From Chaetorhynchus papuensis (taxonomy: Eukaryota; Chordata; Aves; Passeriformes; Rhipiduridae): DNA of 64,000 bases. This document shows positions 25,640 through 37,694 of this stretch, in pieces. The translations under genes were made by a program, and so were the position numbers. Under the pieces are notes generated by a model. That model had not been told where the DNA came from. It searched no databases and saw nothing but the letters and a program-made list of their open reading frames with translations. Position 1 is the first letter of the stretch; every line of letters starts with the position of its first letter. Location: NCBI GenBank assembly GCA_013396525.1, contig VWYX01000778.1:64109-128108 (forward strand), read 5' to 3'.

Positions 25640-26010
25640 CTGAAAAGATGTATTTTCTCCTGGAGGGCAGGTTAGACAGAAATCAGTCATCAGTGATAAA
25701 AAACCCCAACTGCTACAGCTTTGTCACCAGGAACGACTGTTCCAAGTTTCCTTCAGCCCTGTGTGTCAGTCTCTGAGGATGTTCTGACCCAGGAGCCAGA
25801 TCAATCTCCACCATCCCATTACCATGGTTTTGCTATGTAGTTACAGGGCTCTGTCCCAACCCTGGTCCCCATCCCCATCCCAGCCCTGCTCCCTTGCTCA
25901 ATGATACAGGGCAGAGCTCTGCTCAAAGGAGGACACGGCCTTGCTGGCCACATAACCACCCTCTGCTCCTCACTCCCTCCTGCAGGACAGCCAGCCCTCA
26001 GTAGTTAAAT
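25640..26010. other. Unclassified GC-rich block
   Basis: The block is clearly richer in G+C than its surroundings, with C-rich runs between about 25850 and 25990 (for example ccctggtccccatccccatc). No long open frame, LTR landmark or CR1 block is visible. It could be an unrecognised repeat, an LTR fragment too decayed to place, or a conserved noncoding element. Confidence 0.45.
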
Positions 26011-29000
26011 GTCAACATCACTGAAATGAAGAAATGTTCCTATGGCTTTGGAAATATCTCATCAGAAAATAAAACATTTTTTTATGCTTCTATGCTAAAT
26101 CATAAAGGAGGACATGACATCTCTTAGGTAGATGGAGATCTCTCAGGTGTCAAACAGCTGTCAATTTTTTATTTTCTAAAGACCACAGGCTGAAGATTAA
26201 ATGATCTGGAGGTTTACTTTAATGAACATCAGAAAAAGCTAACAACATAGCTGCCAGAAATCTGTCACTCCTAATTATTCTATTTTGTGAAGAGTCAGAA
26301 ACCAGTGCAAAATTTTCATAAATATCTTCTAAAGATACTTGTTCTGATACAGCATTCATTAACAATACATGTAAATGAAGATGTAAAAAATACATTGTCC
26401 TTCATTCCTGTTTTTTCAGATGCCTATTATTTATTTCCCAGGGATCTCACGTGGCTAAGATGTGCGAATAATACGTGTGCATGCAGCCAAACAGTCTTCT
26501 TTCCCGTATCCTCTACTGGAAAGGAAAAAAACCTGCTGTCTAGGCTATTCTTCATCTGCCATTAATTTGTGGAATATAGATTGCCTGTAATTTTCAAATC
26601 TTTTCATGAATATGAAGGAAGTCCTTCATAAATAGGGTAGGGTATATAACATTTCATATAGCCTATAAGTAAGTTAAATATAAAGGTAGGGTAAGTAAGG
26701 CAAGTGTAAATTAAATTGATATAAATGATTTGGTCTTTAGCTCAGGTTTGCTGGACACTGGATGCAAAGTGAATTGAAAGTCTAAACTGGAGTGAATAAG
26801 CATGACTGCATTATTATTGGTGTTAAGCTGCAAGGCAGCCATAATAAATGTCTTGAGTTTCCACTCTCAGATCCGTTATTTGCCTGACCATCGAAGATTA
26901 AGTTTAAGAGGATCTTTTTCACTTCAATTATCTTTCTGTGGAGATTGTTTGAGGTCTTAAATAAGAGTATCGTGTTATACCTGCAAGCACTGTCACTTGG
27001 TAGTGATAAGCATAACCTATCTCTTGACAAGATTATACAATAATTTCCTAAGGGAATGATTGGAAGACCAAGTTCTTGAGGTACTTAAAACTAAAATATG
27101 CTGGACCAAATTCTGAAAAATACACTGACTCCTAAGTGTAAACCTTAACTGACAGGAATGTACCTGCCCATAAATATATCAAATTACTGATATAATTGTA
27201 GTAACTCCTTTCTAATTATACATCTGTTTTGGTTTTGTGGACAGGGCAAAATGTCCCAGAAGTATTATTTAAGTGTGCTCGTCTATATTTACAGTTATTC
27301 ATTTGTGAAGAAATAGGATATTTATTTTAAAAGCTAGTGAAAAAATTTACATGTCTCTGCACAACTGTTATATACTTTCTGAAATTAGATGGGATATATG
27401 AAATACCTGTACTGCAGGCTTTGAAATGTTTGTTGTGTAATCAGATCAATCGTAGGATGTACTGTGCTGAAAAGTATTACCTTCAGCCTTCAACCACCAA
27501 AAATGTGAAGAAAAGCAACCTAATTCATGTTAAACAAGTGTAAGGATTTTTAAAGGGTAATTTGTTCCACGTAACTATTTGGATAGTTACTCTTATTCTT
27601 CTATGAATATGTGAATAGTGTCTATATCTGTTATTGATTATTTCAAAAAACCTTATTTATAGAATATTGTTATTGGCAGTTGAATAATGCCTTTTCTAAA
27701 TTAAATTTTACTACAGGGACTATTTAACCATGGTGAGAGCCTCGTTTGCTATCTAGGTCTTCTGTAGTAGGTTAATATTTTATATTCATTTTGTATGAAT
27801 GAGATGAAATACAGAAATTAGCATATACAGCATAACACAACAAAGACATCTGCTTTCTTGCCTGACGTACTTGGAATTCTTCAGTGGAACCTTATGTCCA
27901 ATAAATTTATAATTAAAGCATTACTCGTTCTCTGTGTTATTTATTTTTTCCAGAGGGAGTATGTTTATAGTTTTGTGCTTTTAGCAGTAAAGAGCACTCA
28001 CAACATTTGGTTGATATCTTTTAGGTGAGAGATTTTTGAACAGATATAGTCCCTTTCAATAATGGCTTCTGAGAAAAAGAGTTCTTAAACAATTACTTTT
28101 CTTTTCATAATCTTTTCTAAAATTTATTTATTTTGCAGGATCATTTACTTTTGAAAAGGTACCTATTTTTCACAGGAAAAATAAAAAACAAACCTAACCT
28201 ATTTTAGGGGGAAATAGCAAGGACTAGAGGATAAATTTCTGTCTTCAGTATTGTCATTGAGTGATCATATACATTTGAAGTTCATCACATTCTGTAGAAA
28301 TTTTCAGATCTTGTGTTTCAGTATGTGCATACCAATAGACATTTTTTCACAGTACGTGGTACAGTTTGTCTGTAATTGCTAATAAGAGGTGTAACATGTA
28401 TAGTTATTAGTTATGATTTACTTATTTTCATTCATTTATTCTCTGGGAAATATGCAATTTTCTCTGTTTCAGTGACGGGAGGCTGTATTTCTTTAACCAC
28501 AAGCAGTCTATAATTTGGAAATTGAATAATGTCAGACAAAGTCCCATGACTTCTTTTATTTTTCATTTGAAGATGTAGATATTCTCTTGAAGCAAGAGTC
28601 TGCCTTTTTAAAAAAGCGCTGAAGTTTTGTACCTAACTTAAAATCCAGGAGAGGAGTTTTATGGTCTTGTTTATAATTTGGCTTTTTGTTTTCCCTTTGA
28701 GAAAAACATTCTTGTTCTGAATGACAATATGTTTTACAAATGGATAACACGGTTAGCGTCTGCAAGTTCTCAGTTTCCAAACCCCAATATTTGCATTGTA
28801 AAATGCAACATTGTATTGAACTAATTGTTGTCCTTGGATAAAAAGCCAGAGCTTTAATCGTCATTTCTTATTTCAATGATACATTATTTTTGTGGCTTAA
28901 TGATGTTAAAATCTCCATAACTTCACCTTAAAATGAAGCCATGAAGAGTTGAGATATCATTTACCTCAGGCAAACAACATAAACATGTCAGGTTTTTAAA

Positions 29001-29051
29001 AGATGCAATTAAGTATATCAGGTAGCATAGCCTGAAATAAAAATGTGCATA
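26011..29051. other. Unique AT-rich DNA, no gene recognised
   Basis: About 3 kb with no recognisable repeat. The longest open frame, 102 codons on the minus strand at 28556-28864, resembles no family and has AT-rich codons throughout. Confidence 0.55.
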
Positions 29052-29400
29052 AAGGTGTTTCCTGCTTCCAGCCAGGACAGGGTTAATATTTGCAGTAGCT
29101 GGGACGAGGTACGGGTAGGACGCAGGTTATTCTATACCACCTCACCACCTCACACCATTGCTGGAGATGGGGAAAGGGACTGTCTCTCTTCCAGGGAGAA
29201 AGGATCCTTTCTAACTGAGCAAGAGTGGTGGAAGTGGTGCTTGGCTAATGCTGGTCCCCAGCTGGAGAGAGCAGTGGGGTAGCACTGGTCCCAGGAGGGA
29301 GGGAGCATTCAGGAGGGGAAGGGGAAGGAAAGGGGGAGAGCAAGTGACACACAGTTTACAGTTTCAGTGGGAACACTAAACTGGGGAGTACTATTCCTAA
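29052..29400 (+). mobile_element. Avian ERVL-type LTR fragment (5' and middle part)
   Basis: The segment is GC-richer than its flanks and contains agccaggacagggttaatat, tgcagtagctgggac and ttattctataccacctcacc in the order found near the start of a common avian LTR. It goes on through a purine-rich GGGA/AGGG stretch and cagtttcagtgggaacacta. The 3' part of the LTR, with polyadenylation signal and CA end, is missing, and no internal retroviral gene is next to it. It is therefore a partial solo LTR. Class assignment rests on recalled blocks. Open frame 29043-29282 (79 codons) is incidental. Confidence 0.72.
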
Positions 29401-32400
29401 ACCACAGAAATAAAAGGAAAACACATTAAAAGGCAACAAACTGAAAGTTGTCCAGTCCATAGAAGGATTTCCTTTAAAATGATATTTTTCTTTACTTATT
29501 CATAATCTTTTTTTTTTCCTTTAGTTTATTTATGCAGAAAAAAAAAAAGACTGATTCTAATTGTGGCTGTCCCTCAATCATCAAAGAACCAAAAATTTAA
29601 AATGAATGCATGACCTCAAGGAACACAAAATGAGAACCAAGGGTAGTAATACTAGTAGCTTTCTTGCAAAGCTGTCATTGATTGATTGTCTTTCTGTATA
29701 TCTCTTGGCAAAAATCAATGTTTTTCTTTAAGTAATGCAGTCTTTGGAGAAAGACAATACATGTTTTGAATATTTTAAGGCTCCACGTAGCTGATGGGCA
29801 TGACCACAAACGAAAACTTATTGCTAAATCCCTGATCTATAAGACAAAATTTGGGATTCTGAAAGTAAATATCAAATTACTGTTGCTATTAAATTTGTAT
29901 TGAGTATTATATGTGTACGTGCCTATATAAAGACATTTTTCACTGTTTTGAAAAGAATTGGAATGTGATTGTTCCACGAAGTTACTTTACTGTCTTGTGA
30001 AGCCCTGAAATATTTCCTGCTCTGAAGAAGACTGATGAACTCCCTGCCTAGCACTTCGCCACTTGCTGATTCAGTTAGGATTTTTATGGCTATTGTTTGT
30101 TTTCTTTGAGTTTTTGCATGGTATACATTTTAATAGAATGAGATCCTTATATAACATTGACAAAAATTCAAAGGGATATTGATATATATGCCAAAACATG
30201 GTAGAGCAATATGTATATCAACTTTTTCAGAAAAAAAGTTGTAGCTTGAAAATACAGATTGATAAGAGTAGCATGATCATTCCCTGCATGTGATTAAAAT
30301 TAAAAGTGATGGAATTTAAGCAAATAAATAATTTTCAATCTGCTCCTTGGTTGCTAAAACCACATTACTTTGTTGTTTTAGCACTGGAAAAATATTTATC
30401 CTAGGATTACATATATATCTGAGAGTCAACTAAAAGTAAAGTGGGATATTTCAAATACGTTTGTGTATTAGGGGTAGAAGATTTGAATGATGCAATTATG
30501 GCTAAGTGCTGTTAAAGAAACAGAAAAAAGAGTAAAGCTATAACTAGTCCTGCAATATCATAACATGCAATTTCTTGACATCAGATTTACTTTTGGTGCT
30601 TTATTTTTTGTCCTATTAACTTGTTTCTGGCAATGTGATACATTAAAGTACTGCATTATTTTCCCCAGGAATATAATCATAACTTGAAAATGGCCAGGCA
30701 TGGTTTGAGCTGAAACTAAAAATTTGTTTTCCCTTCTAGAGAAGGACTCCTGTTGGGTACACTTTGAGTAATACATTTTCCTTATATGGGAATCCAATTA
30801 TTAGAATTTTTTGTTTGACTAATTAATATTTTAAGAATGTAATCAAAATATGAGTGACTCACTATAAAAATGCAAACAACCAAAATACAAACAGCCGTGC
30901 ATTATTATTGATACAAACAAGTCCACCAACAAAGCTGCTGTTTTTCTCTGATGTTAAATTTTCATTCTTCCTACTTATTTTACACTGATTCATATGTGTT
31001 CTATCTTCTTTGCTGGGACGACTAAGGGGTTTTCTTCTTCAGTCTTCAATTTCTCGGGATTGCTTTTATGCATTTCAATTTGATATTTTTTAATAGAGTG
31101 TTCTCTTTTTCCTCTGGTTGGTTCACAGTAATAGTAATTTTAAAAAGCCATATTTTTGAATCTATTTTATAAAACATGAACTTAAACTTTTTTCTTTTTT
31201 TTTTTTAAACTGAAATATTTAGCTGAGCAGTTTACTTCATTTTAGGTCATTTATATTCTTCTAAGATGTAGACTCTTAAAGTGTCTTGGAATTACTCACA
31301 ATTTTTCCAAAAATCACCATTATGGCTCAAGATTCCTCTAACAGAAGGAGACCTAAATTATCTTACAAAATGCATGTGCTTCACTTAACTTCAATGTAAA
31401 TTCCGTCCTTAGCTGGATAAAAACAATATTGGTCATTTATCAAGTCTCATGATTGAACATGCCTTTTATAGCAGTCAGAAAGCTTTTTGACTTGAATGAC
31501 TGTGACAAATTCACAAAATAATTAATTTATTATTAAACAAAAAATTCCTGAGAAGCGATTACATTACATTAAGTGGCATTTGCATGCATAATGTTGACAT
31601 GCAATTATATTGGAAAATAAACTGGTTTTCAGGTTAGGGGGTTTTTGTGTTTAAAGTGTTCAGGAATATTGAAAAGAGTGTAGCTATCAATTATCACTGT
31701 CTATAGGACTGTGTAAATTTAGCCAAACAAACTATAGAGATACAAAAGATTCTGTATTCAAAGCAGTCACTTTGTGTAAAAGTGGTCTTAATACATTTTC
31801 CTAGGAAGATTAAATAGTAAGATGGAAATCACTGAAAATTAGAAGTGTCTGGAGTAAAATTTATTCTTATACTGACTCAAAATCAAAGGAGAAAGTCATA
31901 TCCTTTCATTTTTAGTAGCAGTCTTTTTAGAGCATAAGACTGAACATCACTTTTCCATCAAGGAATGCTGCTGAATCATTAAAATGTATTTAGAGACTCT
32001 ATGGAGTTTACATTACTGAAATCTCATGAACAGGTTCAGTTTCAGTGTAGGTTTACAACTTCGTTAATAAACACTGACAGTCATCAGAGTGGACGAAAAA
32101 GTATTCTATTCAGTTGTATACACAGGTGAGAAAACATTCCACTTCTTCCCTCTTTTATATTAATCTGGTTAATCTCTTCTTTACATATTGGAATTCCCTT
32201 AGCTTATAGGGATGGACATAGATGTGTCTGTCCATTTGCCCTCATACAGACTTCTAAAACTCTCTGAAATGCTGTAGTGAATCACCCTTACAGGAATGGA
32301 TACTCTGTCACAGGACATGAACCAAAATCTGGCCCCTTTGGAGGGGTAATGGAACATGAAGTGGAATACAAAAAGACATCGTAAATGACAAAATGAGTTT

Positions 32401-32619
32401 GCACAAGGGCAGTGCAGCTGAGCCCATTCCATCCAGGACAGTGCTGTGCTTTATCTGCAGCCAGCTGAATCTTCCTATTGCCCATCTTGCATCAACTGAA
32501 AGTAGAAGGCAGTATCAAAGATAAAGATACCTATATTTGGAATGTCTGCATGTAAGCTAGACATGGAGTAAATGAAAATATATTTATCTCACCCTCTAGC
32601 AGCTACTTGAGTATGATTA
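29401..32619. other. Unique AT-rich DNA, no gene recognised
   Basis: About 3.2 kb. There are poly-T/poly-A tracts near 29510, 29537 and 31190-31206. The stretch 32190-32500 has slightly higher G+C and overlapping open frames on the minus strand of 65-77 codons, but no known motif. Confidence 0.5.
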
Positions 32620-33472
32620 GCAGAATGGTAACCAGTGGCACAGGGTCTAGTTGGACGCCTCTCTCTAGCAGTATCCTCCAATGTTCAATACTGGGCCCAG
32701 TATTGTTTAATTTATTCATCAGTGACTTGGATGAGAGGGCAGATGCCTTCTCAGCAAATTCAGTGATGACACAAAGCTGGGAGGAGTGTCCAATACCTGA
32801 GAGTGCTGTGCAGCCCTTCAGAAGGGCCTCAACAGATTGGACAGATGGGCAGAGAAGAACTGTCTGAAACTCAGCAAAGGCGAATGCAGGGTACTGCACC
32901 TGGGAAGTAACAACATCTTCCAGCAGTACAGGCTGGGGGCTGACCTGCTGGAAAGCAGCTCTGTGGAGAAGGACCAGGGGGTCCTGGTGGACAACAAGCT
33001 GTCCATGAGCCAGCAGTGTGTCCTTGTGACCAAGTGAGCTGATGATGTCCTGGGGTGTTTTAGGAAGAGCATTGCCATCAGGGAGGTGATCCTGCCCCTC
33101 TGCTCAGCCCTGGTGAGGCCGCATCTGTAGTGCTGTGTCCAGTTCTGGACTCTCTGGGACAAGAGAGAAATGGAGCTCCTGGAGCAGGTCCAAAAAAGAT
33201 GATTGAGGGACAGGATCTTCTCTGTCATGAGGAAAGGCTTGGAGAGCTGGGCCTGTTCAGTCTTTACGAGAGCCAACTGAGAGAGGACCTGATCAATTAT
33301 ATAGTATCTGAAGGGAGGGTGTCAAGAGCTAAGAGCCAGGCTCTGCTCAGTGGTGCCAAGCAATAGGACAAGAGGCGATGGGCAGAAACTGATGCATAGG
33401 AAGCTCCACCTGGATATGAGGAAAAACTTCTTTACTGAGTATGTGAACATGCAATGGAACAGATTGTAAAAA
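32620..33472 (+). mobile_element. CR1 LINE, ORF2 palm-to-C-terminus fragment
   Basis: The plus strand matches avian CR1 ORF2 over about 850 bp. It starts in motif B (SILGPVLFNLFISDLD, 32693-32740). Motif C follows with catalytic DDTK encoded at about 32766-32777, but in a shifted frame. Then come WAEKNCLKLSKGECRVLHLG (from about 32843), KDQGVLVDNKLSMS and the tail block with atgaggaaaaacttctttac. At least two frameshifts and a stop after KVLVTK-like sequence break the frame. The match stops at gaacagattg, before the usual C-terminal VESPSLE block, and no 3' UTR follows. The antisense open frame at 32818-33276 (152 codons) is a shadow of this element. Confidence 0.93.
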
Positions 33473-33949
33473 AAATCTCTTCACAAGGCTCACTGCTATG
33501 TGTCTAGATTCTGTAGGCATGAAGAGGGATCTCTTGAGAGGGTTATCTTTTTCCCTTTTTAAAACTGTTATTCAAGACAGATATGTTGAAAGGTTCAGTT
33601 TCTGGACATGCTTTGATCTATCTATTGCATTTTGTGGGGCAGCAAAAGAAAGTCCAATATCTAAAATTACATGAGAATAATCCTCACATAGAATTTTTGC
33701 ACTGAACACTTTTTTTTCTTGAGAAATTATAAATTCATGACAGGTGGATAATTAAAAAATCATTTCTGCAACTGCATTTCTGTAAAAGTTATAAAATATT
33801 TTATTAGTGTTTATTAGTTTAATATGTAATATGTAATAGTTAAAACATTTCAGATAGAGTGAAGGAAAGCACTTTGAGGTTGTTGGAATATGACAAGAAT
33901 GGACATGAAGTATTTTCTTCAGGTATTATAAGCAATCACAGCCTTTTCA
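33473..33949. other. Unassigned DNA between two CR1 pieces
   Basis: No CR1 3' UTR was found after the break at 33472. The segment is AT-rich and featureless. Confidence 0.5.
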
Positions 33950-34140
33950 GAAATGGATCAGATTTCATCTCGGAACAATTTATCTGCCCTCATACTCTGT
34001 CATATAGGAAGGCTGTTCCACAATATTAGTACTTTGACAGCTGGAAAATATCTGTTTCTTTCTCAGCTACGCTCATGATCAGTTTATAGCAACCTAGCAA
34101 GTGTTGTTTAGTTTAATTCTTCTTCTTTCTTTGTAATATC
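33950..34140 (-). mobile_element. Ancient CR1-like LINE 3' region
   Basis: The plus-strand reading has ataggaaggctgttccacaa, then tttgacagctggaaaatat, gatcagtttatagcaacct and tgttgtttagtttaattctt. This is the block order of an old CR1 type shared by reptiles and birds, read as its complement. It differs clearly from the younger bird CR1 copies in this window, which implies a much earlier insertion. No frame is open. The assignment is from recalled blocks only. Confidence 0.6.
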
Positions 34141-37100
34141 AGTTTGACACAATATATTTTGATGTTTCATCCTAGAACACTTTTGCATATTGAAATCTCA
34201 GTGGTGCAATAGCAATCAACATATTCAGGGTTTTCTACTTCCTCTTTGATTATTACTGACTTTTTTTATAATAATTTTTTTCTTATTAATCTTTACATAT
34301 TGTACTTTTACATATGGACCTTGTACTTTTTCTTACTCAGTTTAGTCATTCTATTATTACAATTCTTAGTGTCATCATGTTTTGGGTAACATTTAGATCT
34401 TCCAAAGTAACAATTACTGCTAATTTTGTATCATACCCACCAGATTCATCAGCGGTTAATTAAGAAATGCATCTTTGAGTCATATGATTTTTTTCTTTTT
34501 CTCTCTCCTCCTCTCAGTACAATTTTCAGTTGTTTTCTTGTGTATTAGCTGTGAGATAACAGTAGTTTTCTATTCTTTTCCCTCCACTCTTGTTCCTGTG
34601 GGATGATAATTTTGACCTAGACAAATTCTAATCATTTTGTTGATGCAGAAATCAGTAAATCATATTTTCATTGAAAGTTAATATTTCTGACTTCCATCTG
34701 AAATTGAAGAGCAAAAGGTTTCAGTTTGTTTGCAAGGATCAGTTAAAAACCCCCAGTTATAGAACAAGCTAATTTAATAAGAAAAGTTCTTGTTCTGTTT
34801 TTATAGTTGGGGTACTGTTCTGTCCAAGACATGTGATGCCCATAGGGCAAAAATTTCTGAGATTTTTTATAAATATATTGTGAATCTAAGGACCCAAACT
34901 AGTCCTTTTAATAAGAAAGAAGGATTATGAAAGGCAAATAAGGATAAGCAAGGCTGGAAAGAATTTAATAAGTTTAACTATAGCTAATTATTAAGAACTT
35001 TGAAAGTTTCTATAATCTAGAAAAAGACTTGGTCAGAGAGTTATTTTAAGTATATAGTTCTTGAAAATCTATTTAGTTCACTAATAGCTGTTTGAGTATG
35101 ATTTGCTGACTTGTTCTGTCTCCATCGGATAGGATTCATTTGCCCATAAATAGCCATCTAATACTGTTTTCCAACTCTAGTACTGTTTTCCACTCAAACT
35201 TACAAAGTGTCTGAAATACAGAAAAAAATGGCTAATGAGTATTTTAAATATATAGTTCTTAAATTTATACCCATTTTTCATTTTATTTATTGGTCACAAG
35301 TGAAATGGATTAGTATTAAAAAAAATGGCAGTTTACCAGCACAGTCAGAGAAGAAATATCTGTCCACAATTCTACAAAATTTTGCCAGCACAATCAGAAG
35401 AGAAATATCTGCCCACAATTCTACAAAATGTAGGTGTTAATTGTCATAGTTTGTCTGAATCATGGTCTTATAAGTATTCCGAAGAAAAGAGACATGAGAT
35501 AATTTAGAATCACCGTTAACATCTGACCATGAAAAGTAATGAAAAAATTTCTTTAAAGCTTGTTTGTATCCAAAAATACCTTGACACTAAGGTCTGAAAC
35601 AAGATTTGTACTTCAGCATACCCTTTTAAAATCCCTACATCTCAAAAAAACTGTTCACATACTTTACATTTCAAGCATATTTTTTTGTTTATGTTTTGAC
35701 TGAAGACCTTCAAAGACCTACCCATAAAAATAGCAGTTGAGGAGCTGAAGGGACACCACTGCCCCACACCCACCCTCAGAAAAATAATTTTTATCTGAGT
35801 AATCAGATGTCGGTTTGCCATTTATAGATATCTTCCCAAGCAAATTCATCACTAAACTTAACAACTCACAGCATAGTATAAACTGCTTTATTGAGGACTG
35901 TAGAGATACATTCCAGAGAGAAACAGGAAAAATATTTGTGGCCACATCTAAACCACCCTTTCTTTGGGAAAGTGTTTGAAATTTTTGACACTAAAATACC
36001 AGGGGAAGTGTTCTGGATAGGAACATCAGAGACGCTGCAAAAATCCATTCCTCTTGAAGCTGGCAGGTGCAACATAGATACTCAGAAATATCTGGAAAAT
36101 AAATCTGTAGTACTATGAGACAAAAACAGCATCCATCAATTCATTTTTCAGCGTCAGCTTCTATATATCTCAGAAATTATGACACTATTTTTCATTGTTC
36201 CTTCACAGATGATAATGGAATAATAAATTCAGCCACTGATGCTAAATACTTACACAATGGAATCTGCCAAAATCCTGAATTAGCTGAGCTAACATTCATT
36301 AAACTTCAGGTGTAAGATAAATTTCTTAAAATATAAATAAATATAACTCTGAATATGCTTGGAATAATTCTATATTATATATGCTTCCTTAGTCAGACAA
36401 ATGTTTCTACTTAAAATTGAACACAGTCACACAATACTACTCACAGTCTTGTTCAAGATGCTCAGTGATAAATAAGATGCTTAAGCTTCATTCACTGCTA
36501 TTTTTCTCCTGCTTGAGCTCTGTTCATTCTTTGCTTTTAAAACTCTTTGAGAGTAGGTGATAGTCATGCATTCTGTGCCACAAAATAAAGCTGCATATCT
36601 CTTAATACAAGACAATTTTGCTTGCAATGCATATATTGTATCCCTTACTGAACTATAAAAATCTTTATAGATTAAATAAATGTGTGAGAAACTGCTTTAT
36701 TTCTCCTTGGTTATGTCACAATGAACTTGTAATTTCATTTGGATTACAACTTTGCCTCTCGATAGTCTCTCAATAGTGTTTCCTTTGTATCAGTAACAAG
36801 GTGCAGTGTAATCAATTTATACATTTTTTATGCAATACCTTTAGCTGTGTCCTGTATACAGTATTTTACACAATCAGTCATTGATCAGATCTTGATTTAC
36901 TTAATTAACCACCAGCTACAGCAGCTGCCAGCAAAACGATCGAGTGAAGGTGTGTACCTCTAGTGACAGCCATGGGTGGTTCCACCACAGCTGCTGAGAA
37001 GTAACTGACCTCTGAGGAGATGAGACAGCTGAAGATAAGACACTTTGTTCCTCCCCAGCACCAATTATCACATTTTGTGCCACCCTGCCTTTTGTCAGGC

Positions 37101-37573
37101 ATTCAGGAAACAGAATTCGGGTTTTGGCAGTGTCTGATGGACAAAAAAAAATGGGAACTTTTTCCAACTCCTGACTTCTACCACAGCTTTGCACTCATAG
37201 AAACTGTAAAATGTGTTCTGATAACTATCATGTTCATCTTGAATATCCCTGATATAATAATAATTAAAAGTACACCCCAGAGAATGTGGCAAAAGATACT
37301 GGAGTGACTAAGAGAGATTAAGATTTCTCTGCATGGGCATATACACGAAACTGAAACATGACAAATGTGACTATGAAAGCACTCAGAATTCACAGAAAAT
37401 AGTAACTGCAAGATGGAAATATATTTAATATACAGTAAAGTAATCAAATTCCATGTCAAGCACAAAAGACTCTCAATTAAAAGCTGAACATTTATAATGG
37501 CTACAGATTTGGCCTAGCACACTTCATCTGTAATTACGAGCACCTCAAGACCCTCGCAGGGCACCAAAAGAAC
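34141..37573. other. Unique AT-rich DNA with local duplications, no gene
   Basis: It contains a cluster of short direct repeats between 35041 and 35433 (see the tandem duplication entry). The stretch 36905-37150 is GC-richer with overlapping short frames (65-95 codons) on both strands, none with a recognisable motif. Confidence 0.5.
35336..35433. repeat. 49-bp tandem duplication, two copies
   Basis: Copy one (35336-35384) and copy two (35385-35433) begin with ccagcaca and share gaaatatctg and ccacaattctacaaaat, with only a few substitutions and no indel. Nearby, tactgttttcca occurs at 35162-35173 and 35181-35192, and a diverged pair around tatatagttctt lies at 35041-35065 and 35240-35262. 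The period is not a multiple of three, so it is not a protein repeat. Confidence 0.93.
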
Positions 37574-37694
37574 TGCTGAGGTTTAACCCTGGCTGGCAGC
37601 TCAGCTCCACACAGCAACTTGCTCACTTCCCTGTAGTAGGATGGGAGGTTTTGGATGAAATTCGGAGGTCCAAAAAGTTTTCCAAATCCTGTGC
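37574..37694 (-). mobile_element. Avian ERVL-type LTR, 3' terminal fragment
   Basis: Read as complement, the stretch ends in the 3' terminus of a common avian LTR. On the plus strand this is tgctgaggtttaaccctggc, then tggcagctcagctccacac, gctcacttccctgtagtagg and a GGATGGGAGG block. The rest of the LTR is missing to the right. It is the opposite end of the same kind of LTR as the fragment at 29052-29400 and lies in the opposite orientation. No retroviral gene is attached. Confidence 0.75.

Noticed and set aside
28556..28864. 102-codon minus-strand open frame
   Set aside because: No motif, AT-rich codons like its surroundings, and length within chance expectation for AT-rich DNA.
32818..33276. 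152-codon minus-strand open frame
   Set aside because: It lies entirely antisense to the CR1 ORF2 fragment and has no motif of its own.
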